From positions 1 to 44,733 of the forward strand of contig CAZOHC010000005.1 of NCBI GenBank assembly GCA_964579845.1: a stretch of 44,733 nucleotides of DNA, written 5' to 3'. The notes under the pieces are model-generated. The model saw nothing but the letters and a program-made list of their open reading frames with translations. It had not been told where the DNA came from and ran no database searches. Origin of the DNA: CAZOHC01 sp964579845 (GTDB lineage Bacteria > Patescibacteriota > Microgenomatia > Levybacterales > UBA12049). The position numbers were made by a program, and so were the translations under genes. Shown one piece after another: positions 40,284 to 44,733 of this stretch (positions within the stretch are counted from its first letter, which is position 1; each line of letters starts with the position of its first letter).

Positions 40284-41909
40284 ATGAGTGAACGAATCAA
40301 AGGCATTCAACCGGAAACTCCCTCATCCCCTGAAATTTTCATAGACCTTTCTCCGAACGAACTTATAGCCCATTCAGTCGCAAATGGTGAAGGAAAAGAA
40401 TATTTAAGTAACGGACCACTAGTTGTTGAAACACACCCTGATACCGGTCGATACCCGAAAGATGCGTATGCTGTTACCAATGCTGCGTCTGAGAACGTTG
40501 ATACCTCAGTCAGTAAGCCCATGACTCCAGAACAATTCGAACGTATTCTTAAAAAAACTGAAGATCATCTCATGACGCAACCCGCACAATATCGTCAGCA
40601 TCTTGAAGTTGGCGCTGATGAAGCGCACCGAATCCACGTGGAGACCGTATCAGAGAGTGCTGCATCAGCGCTTTTTACGAGAAACCTTTTTCGTGTACCG
40701 ACCGATGAACCACGTGAGGATGCACCGACGTATCGATTATTACACGCTCCGACATTGAAATTATCGCCAGATGAAGACGGAACAGAATCTGAGCGGGCGA
40801 TCGTACTGGATTTTGAAAGCAGAACAGTCGTTATCGCCGGCACAAAGTACTTCGGTGAGCAGAAAAAAGCGCTTTTTAAAGCAATGCAAAAAGAACTACC
40901 GAGTAGAGGAGTTCTGTCGATGCATTGTTCAGCCAATATCGCTGAGAATGGTGAAACTGCACTCTTTTTCGGCTTATCAGGTACAGGGAAGACCACACTT
41001 TCGACGGATCCTGAACGGAAACTGATCGGAGACGATGAGCATGGTTGGTCTGATACAGGGATCTTTAACATCGAAGGCGGTTCCTACGCGAAGGCTATCG
41101 ATATTCGTGAAGATAAAGAGCCGGAAATATATCGGGCTATCCATATGCGCGGGACAGTACTTGAAAATGTACCGTTTGATGAAGAGCAGGGAAAGCTCAT
41201 ACTCAGTACGGAAGAACTGGAAGCGCGAAACAGAGATCGAGTAGCACGGGGCGAGAAACCACAGGATTTTGTCAACATGCGTGCTGCCTATCCGCTCTCA
41301 TCGATCGAGAATTCATCTGAAACGGGACTCGGGAACCATCCGAATCATATTATCTTTCTCACTGCCTCAGATGTCCTTCCTCCGGTTGCGCATCTGACGC
41401 AGGACGAGGCTGTGTATCACTTCCTTTCAGGGTACACATCAAAGATGCCCGGAACTGAAAAAGGTGTCACCAGCCCTATTCCTGAGTTTTCCGCAGGATA
41501 CGGGCAGCCGTTTTTGGTATACCCCCCGACAGTGTATGCTGAGTTATTCGAGAAAAAGCTCAAAGAACATGAACCGCATGTCTGGATGGTGAATACAGGC
41601 TGGCCGTTCGGACTTGATCGCGGTCGTATGGATATTACGGATACCCGTCGAATTATCAGTTCAATTCTTTCCAATCAGCTACAAAACATGGACTTTGCTC
41701 GGAATGATCTCGGCTTTACTGTTCCTGTTTCGATTCCGGGTGTAGAAATTAATCCACTCCAGATGAGGCAGTACTGGAGTAGTGAAGAAGCTTATGTCAG
41801 AAGCGCTCGTGAAGTCGCACATAACTTTGCTGCAAATTTTGAGAGAAAAGGTTTTGAAAACACTGTTCCCGCACGAATTTCCTCTTCGGGTCCGCGGTTT
41901 CGTGGGTGA
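40284..41909 (+). CDS. pckA: Phosphoenolpyruvate carboxykinase (ATP)
   Basis: 541 residues. P-loop GLSGTGKTTLS (230-240), the kinase-1a region ALFF before it, metal and substrate motifs HCSANIAENG, GDDEHGWSDTGIFNIEGGSY (Ser where many have Cys) and SGYTSKMPGTEKG. Interconverts oxaloacetate and PEP using ATP. With pyk, eno and gpmA nearby it forms the PEP node; in an organism of reduced metabolism the direction of use is uncertain. An internal NGPLVV segment and N-terminal half are normal. Confidence 0.95.
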   Translation: MSERIKGIQPETPSSPEIFIDLSPNELIAHSVANGEGKEYLSNGPLVVETHPDTGRYPKDAYAVTNAASENVDTSVSKPMTPEQFERILKKTEDHLMTQPAQYRQHLEVGADEAHRIHVETVSESAASALFTRNLFRVPTDEPREDAPTYRLLHAPTLKLSPDEDGTESERAIVLDFESRTVVIAGTKYFGEQKKALFKAMQKELPSRGVLSMHCSANIAENGETALFFGLSGTGKTTLSTDPERKLIGDDEHGWSDTGIFNIEGGSYAKAIDIREDKEPEIYRAIHMRGTVLENVPFDEEQGKLILSTEELEARNRDRVARGEKPQDFVNMRAAYPLSSIENSSETGLGNHPNHIIFLTASDVLPPVAHLTQDEAVYHFLSGYTSKMPGTEKGVTSPIPEFSAGYGQPFLVYPPTVYAELFEKKLKEHEPHVWMVNTGWPFGLDRGRMDITDTRRIISSILSNQLQNMDFARNDLGFTVPVSIPGVEINPLQMRQYWSSEEAYVRSAREVAHNFAANFERKGFENTVPARISSSGPRFRG

Positions 41910-41917
41910 GATTCTGC

Positions 41918-41923
41918 TATAAT
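41918..41923 (+). promoter_or_regulatory. -10 element of rsmI, leaderless spacing
   Basis: TGCTATAAT is an extended -10 inside the last bases of the upstream transcript; the hexamer ends six bases before the ATG at 41930. Confidence 0.6.
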
Positions 41924-41929
41924 GCCCCC

Positions 41930-42670
41930 ATGAACGAATACGGAACCCTATCCCTTATCGCAACTCCTATCGGAAACCTCGAAGACATTACGATGAGATC
42001 CGTGAGAAAACTTCTCGAGGTTGACGGGATTGTCTGTGAAGATACGAGGAAGACAGGGATGCTCTTAAAGAAAGTTCGGGAATATGCCCGCATGTTACAG
42101 CTTGATTCAGCGAGAAAAAACGATACTCCGGTTCGTCTGCTTTCGTACCATGAACATAATGAAGCGCGAAGAATTCCCGAGATCATAAACGCGCTGAAAA
42201 ATGGCCTGAATATTGCTGTTGTTTCAGACGCCGGAACTCCGGGAGTATCTGACCCCGGTTTCAGATTAGTCAGAGCTTGTGTTGCTGAAGGAATACCTGT
42301 AGAGTCCCTCCCGGGTCCGACATCGGTCATCACTGCTCTCGTCGTTTCAGGACTCCCGACCGATAAATTTACGTTCCTCGGCTATCCGCCGCATAAAGGT
42401 GGGAAGCGTAAACAACTGTATGAGGCAGTGAAACAAGCAGAACAATATGTAAAATCCACGATTATTCTGTTCGAAGCTCCGCATAAGCTGAAAAAAACAC
42501 TTGATGAGCTCTTGGAAACGTTTGGTGACATTGATATCGTTATCACTCGTGAGTTAACGAAATTGCATGAAGAAGTACGAAGAGAGAAACTCAGTGAGAG
42601 TATTACGCATTTTAATAAAGTCACCCCCAAAGGAGAATTCGTGCTCCTCTTCCATCTGGATCAATCGTAG
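41930..42670 (+). CDS. rsmI: 16S rRNA (cytidine-1402 2'-O)-methyltransferase
   Basis: 246 residues from the ATG at 41930 (a longer frame from 41906 is promoter and upstream sequence). Tetrapyrrole-methylase fold: LSLIATPIGNLEDITMRS, VCEDTRKTG, LLSYHEHNE, AVVSDAGTPGVSDPG and ESLPGPTSVITALVVSGLPT are conserved RsmI motifs. It modifies C1402 in the ribosomal P site. Confidence 0.97.
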   Translation: MNEYGTLSLIATPIGNLEDITMRSVRKLLEVDGIVCEDTRKTGMLLKKVREYARMLQLDSARKNDTPVRLLSYHEHNEARRIPEIINALKNGLNIAVVSDAGTPGVSDPGFRLVRACVAEGIPVESLPGPTSVITALVVSGLPTDKFTFLGYPPHKGGKRKQLYEAVKQAEQYVKSTIILFEAPHKLKKTLDELLETFGDIDIVITRELTKLHEEVRREKLSESITHFNKVTPKGEFVLLFHLDQS

Positions 42671-42720
42671 TATCATTTCATTATTCGCTCTTCCTATTTT
42701 GTATAATAACTAGAATTCTA

Positions 42721-43254
42721 ATGAAATTTATTATTGGAACTAACAATGAAAAAAAAGTTCGGTCCGTACGGGATATGGTAAGGAGTGTGACGAATCGGGA
42801 AGACTTTGTTGTTGAAGGATTCCATGCATCCTCAGGAGTACCTGAAACACCCTGGGACAGGCAAACGTTTGACGGTGCAATCAATAGAGCGAGGAATTGC
42901 AAGAAACTCGGGAAAGGGGATTATTTTATCGGTCTGGAAAGCGGATTGATTGAGAGGTACGGACATATTTTTGAAGAAGCGTGGTGTTGTATCCTGAGTA
43001 CGAGTGGAGAAGAGTATTTCGGTTATTCAAGCGGGCTCAAAGTGCCCGACTATATTATTAAAAAAATGGATGAGCTGAAGATCGACCATAACAGTGTCAT
43101 GAAAATGCTGGAAGACGAGGAAGAAGGTCTTTATAAAGATACCTGGGCGAATTACTCAGGAAAATCTATCTCAAGGACAGTAAGCCTTGATGAAGCACTT
43201 CGAAATGCGCTGATCCAAACATTTGCTACAGAAAAAAGCTTTTATAAAAGGTAA
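42721..43254 (+). CDS. Inosine/xanthosine triphosphatase, YjjX/DUF84 family
   Basis: 177 residues. IIGTNNEKKVRSVRDM, SSGVPETPWDRQTFDGAINRA and YFIGLESGLIE match the YjjX/DUF84 NTPase family, which hydrolyses non-canonical purine triphosphates. TATAAT lies 13 bases before the ATG. The gene converges with gpmA with two bases between stops. Family sure, exact substrate not. Confidence 0.88.
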   Translation: MKFIIGTNNEKKVRSVRDMVRSVTNREDFVVEGFHASSGVPETPWDRQTFDGAINRARNCKKLGKGDYFIGLESGLIERYGHIFEEAWCCILSTSGEEYFGYSSGLKVPDYIIKKMDELKIDHNSVMKMLEDEEEGLYKDTWANYSGKSISRTVSLDEALRNALIQTFATEKSFYKR

Positions 43255-43256
43255 AT

Positions 43257-43883
43257 TTATACTGTGTTCTCAGTATTCCCAAAAACTTCTTTACTTATAA
43301 CTCTTCCTTCATCACCGAGAGTATAGACATGAGCTGTGCCAGTGGGAAGCTCAAGCTTGGGTATATCATTGTCAGAAATATTTTCTAAGTACTTTGTGAG
43401 TGCTCTCAAGCTATTTCCATGTTCTACGATAAGTATATTCTTATGCTTCTTTAATTCAGGAAGGATATGGGATTCATAATAAGGAATAACACGGTTATAA
43501 ACATCTTTGAGTGATTCTCCGTTCGGAACAGGGTAGTCCCAGCTTCTTCGTATTTTTTGAAATTCCTCATCACCGACTTGTTCTTTAACTTCCCATTTAT
43601 TCTTACCTGTTAAGTCTCCGTAATTTCGTTCATTAAGTTCTAGGGCTTCAATAACCGGAATACTTTCTAATTTAAGTACTGAGCGTATCTCTTCCCACGT
43701 TTCTTTTGCCCTTTTGAGTGTTGAAGTATATACTTCATCTATCGGAATATCTCTCATCAACTCAGCTGTCCTCCTCGCTTCTTCACGACCTTCTTCAATG
43801 AGAGAAATATCAGTCCATCCAGTCCAAAGTCCTTTGAGGTTCCAATCTGATTTCCCGTGACGTATCAGTATTAATTTTGTCAT
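43257..43883 (-). CDS. gpmA: 2,3-bisphosphoglycerate-dependent phosphoglycerate mutase
   Basis: 208 residues. The phosphorylated His9 is in LILIRHGKSDWN; ELNERNYGDLTGKNK and VEHGNSLRAL supply the remaining active-site motifs. Interconverts 3- and 2-phosphoglycerate. One base after the enolase stop on the same strand, so the two successive glycolytic steps share an mRNA. Slightly shorter than the 230-250 residue E. coli type. Confidence 0.95.
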   Translation of the reverse strand: MTKLILIRHGKSDWNLKGLWTGWTDISLIEEGREEARRTAELMRDIPIDEVYTSTLKRAKETWEEIRSVLKLESIPVIEALELNERNYGDLTGKNKWEVKEQVGDEEFQKIRRSWDYPVPNGESLKDVYNRVIPYYESHILPELKKHKNILIVEHGNSLRALTKYLENISDNDIPKLELPTGTAHVYTLGDEGRVISKEVFGNTENTV

Positions 43884-43884
43884 A

Positions 43885-44733
43885 TTAATTTTGATTCAGT
43901 TCCTGTTCTATCTGGAGTAATCGGTTATATTTGGCGACACGTTCGCCCCGAGCTGGAGCACCGAATTTCAGATAATCAGCTGAGACAGCCACAGCAAAAT
44001 CTGCGATGAAGTCATCATTCGTCTCTCCGCTTCTGTGAGAGACGATAACTTTGATGCCGGCTTCTTTTGCCATTGCGACGACTGCGATCGATTCCATAAC
44101 AGTTCCGATCTGATTCGGCTTAATGATAATACCCGTCAGGCATTGCTTCTCAAGTGCCAACTGGAGTCGTCCCGGGTTCGTTGCGGTGAGATCATCTCCT
44201 ACGATCATACAATCACGGCCTAATTTCTCAGTCAGCATTTTCCAGCCATCGAGGTCATCCTCTGCCATCCCGTCTTCAAGATAAAGAATATTATATTTCT
44301 TGACTAACTCATCATAATAAGCGATTAGTTCTTGATCAGAAAAATCTGACGGTCTGTCTTTTAATTTATATTTTCCGTTAACAAAATAATTATCAGAAGC
44401 ACAATCCATTCCGGTGAAAACATCATATCCCATCCGTAATCCTCNNNNNNNNNNCGCATCCTGGTTCGTCGCGAGTGCAGGAGCAAATCCCCCTTCATCA
44501 CCGATTAAGGTAGAAAGGAAATTTTTATTCAGAACATGTTTGAGATTGTGGTAGACGGTTACTCCCATCTCAAGTGATTCTGAAAACGATTTAAATGTCG
44601 CCGGAATAGCCATAAACTCTTGAATGTTCAGATTATTCCCTGCGTGTTTTCCGCCGTTAATAATATTAAAAAGAGGAGTCGGAATCTTTGTGACTTCCGT
44701 TGAGGGGAGAAACTGCTGGAGATAGGTATAAAG
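43885..44733 (-). CDS. eno: Enolase (partial at the window edge, with assembly gap)
   Basis: The frame is open to the right edge; the N-terminal part is missing. Visible motifs: NIINGGKHAGNNLNIQEFM, IGDEGGFAP, LEDGMAEDDLDGW, GDDLTATN, IIIKPNQIGT and VSHRSGET with the catalytic Lys and His. Ten Ns (44445-44454) replace what should be about 11-12 residues between NQDA and GLRMGYD, so the real gap is nearer 30-36 bases. Converts 2-phosphoglycerate to PEP; cotranscribed with gpmA. Confidence 0.97.
   Translation of the reverse strand, partial: LYTYLQQFLPSTEVTKIPTPLFNIINGGKHAGNNLNIQEFMAIPATFKSFSESLEMGVTVYHNLKHVLNKNFLSTLIGDEGGFAPALATNQDAXXXXGLRMGYDVFTGMDCASDNYFVNGKYKLKDRPSDFSDQELIAYYDELVKKYNILYLEDGMAEDDLDGWKMLTEKLGRDCMIVGDDLTATNPGRLQLALEKQCLTGIIIKPNQIGTVMESIAVVAMAKEAGIKVIVSHRSGETNDDFIADFAVAVSADYLKFGAPARGERVAKYNRLLQIEQELNQN
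44445..44454. other. Assembly gap (10 N) inside enolase
   Basis: Placeholder; comparison with the usual enolase spacing suggests that more sequence than ten bases is absent. Confidence 0.98.

Overview
The window looks like a scaffold from an uncultivated bacterium with a compact genome, most likely a member of the Candidate Phyla Radiation (Patescibacteria; Microgenomates is a guess). The evidence is the small tightly packed genes, minimal versions of usually longer proteins (a 94-residue bL19, a 114-residue ATP synthase delta subunit), a MurT/GatD pair beside gatCAB, tRNA genes without encoded CCA, and TGA used as a normal stop (so not the code-25 lineages). Three runs of N (4630-4639, 13348-13447, 44445-44454) show it is an assembled scaffold; both ends cut through genes.

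Layout. 1-1084: a secreted Kelch-like propeller protein on the minus strand, running off the left edge in a Pro-Glu repeat. 1193-10124: a surface-glycan island on the plus strand (a frame-broken methyltransferase, four glycosyltransferases, a flippase, two FkbM methyltransferases of which one is reversed, and an O-antigen ligase/polymerase-like protein). 10108-12750: an Ig-like membrane protein, tRNA-Thr(CGU), and an unrecognised four-gene operon of small proteins bracketed by a striking structured RNA leader and a strong terminator. 12919-19370: the complete F1Fo ATP synthase operon atpB-E-F-H-A-G-D-C on the minus strand. 19527-22751: dnaE. 22855-30925: polX-htpX-murT-gatD-gatC-gatA-gatB, all on the minus strand. 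31113-32230: tRNA-Asp, a two-LysM membrane protein, tRNA-Gly. 32373-37331: an alpha/beta hydrolase, a divergent CTP synthase, rplS, yraN and pyk. 37457-40227: the divergent DNA-repair pair uvrB/lexA. 40284-44733: ATP-dependent PEP carboxykinase, rsmI, a YjjX-like NTPase, then gpmA and a partial enolase on the minus strand.

Three genome-scale habits stand out. First, many genes that head a transcription unit (lexA, uvrB, rplS, yraN, rsmI, dnaE, pyrG, one glycosyltransferase) have a -10-like hexamer 5 to 8 bases before the start codon, which would give leaderless mRNAs; operon-internal genes more often have Shine-Dalgarno sites. Second, the gaps after housekeeping genes are filled with period-7 or period-8 arrays, each with its own unit, either direct and beginning at or inside the stop codon (atpC, atpD, gatB, rplS) or as inverted pairs (after atpB, atpE, pyrG, yraN, pyk). 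Third, four dispersed palindromes of the GTCATTGCGAG/GTCATTCTGAG type separate genes in the gat and atpB-dnaE regions. I saw no period-7/8 arrays or such palindromes in the spacers of the glycan island.

Together the genes cover energy conversion at the membrane, the lower glycolytic/PEP node, indirect Gln/Asn-tRNA charging, peptidoglycan amidation, replication and repair, and construction of a surface polysaccharide. The most novel-looking part is the small-protein operon at 11064-12731.
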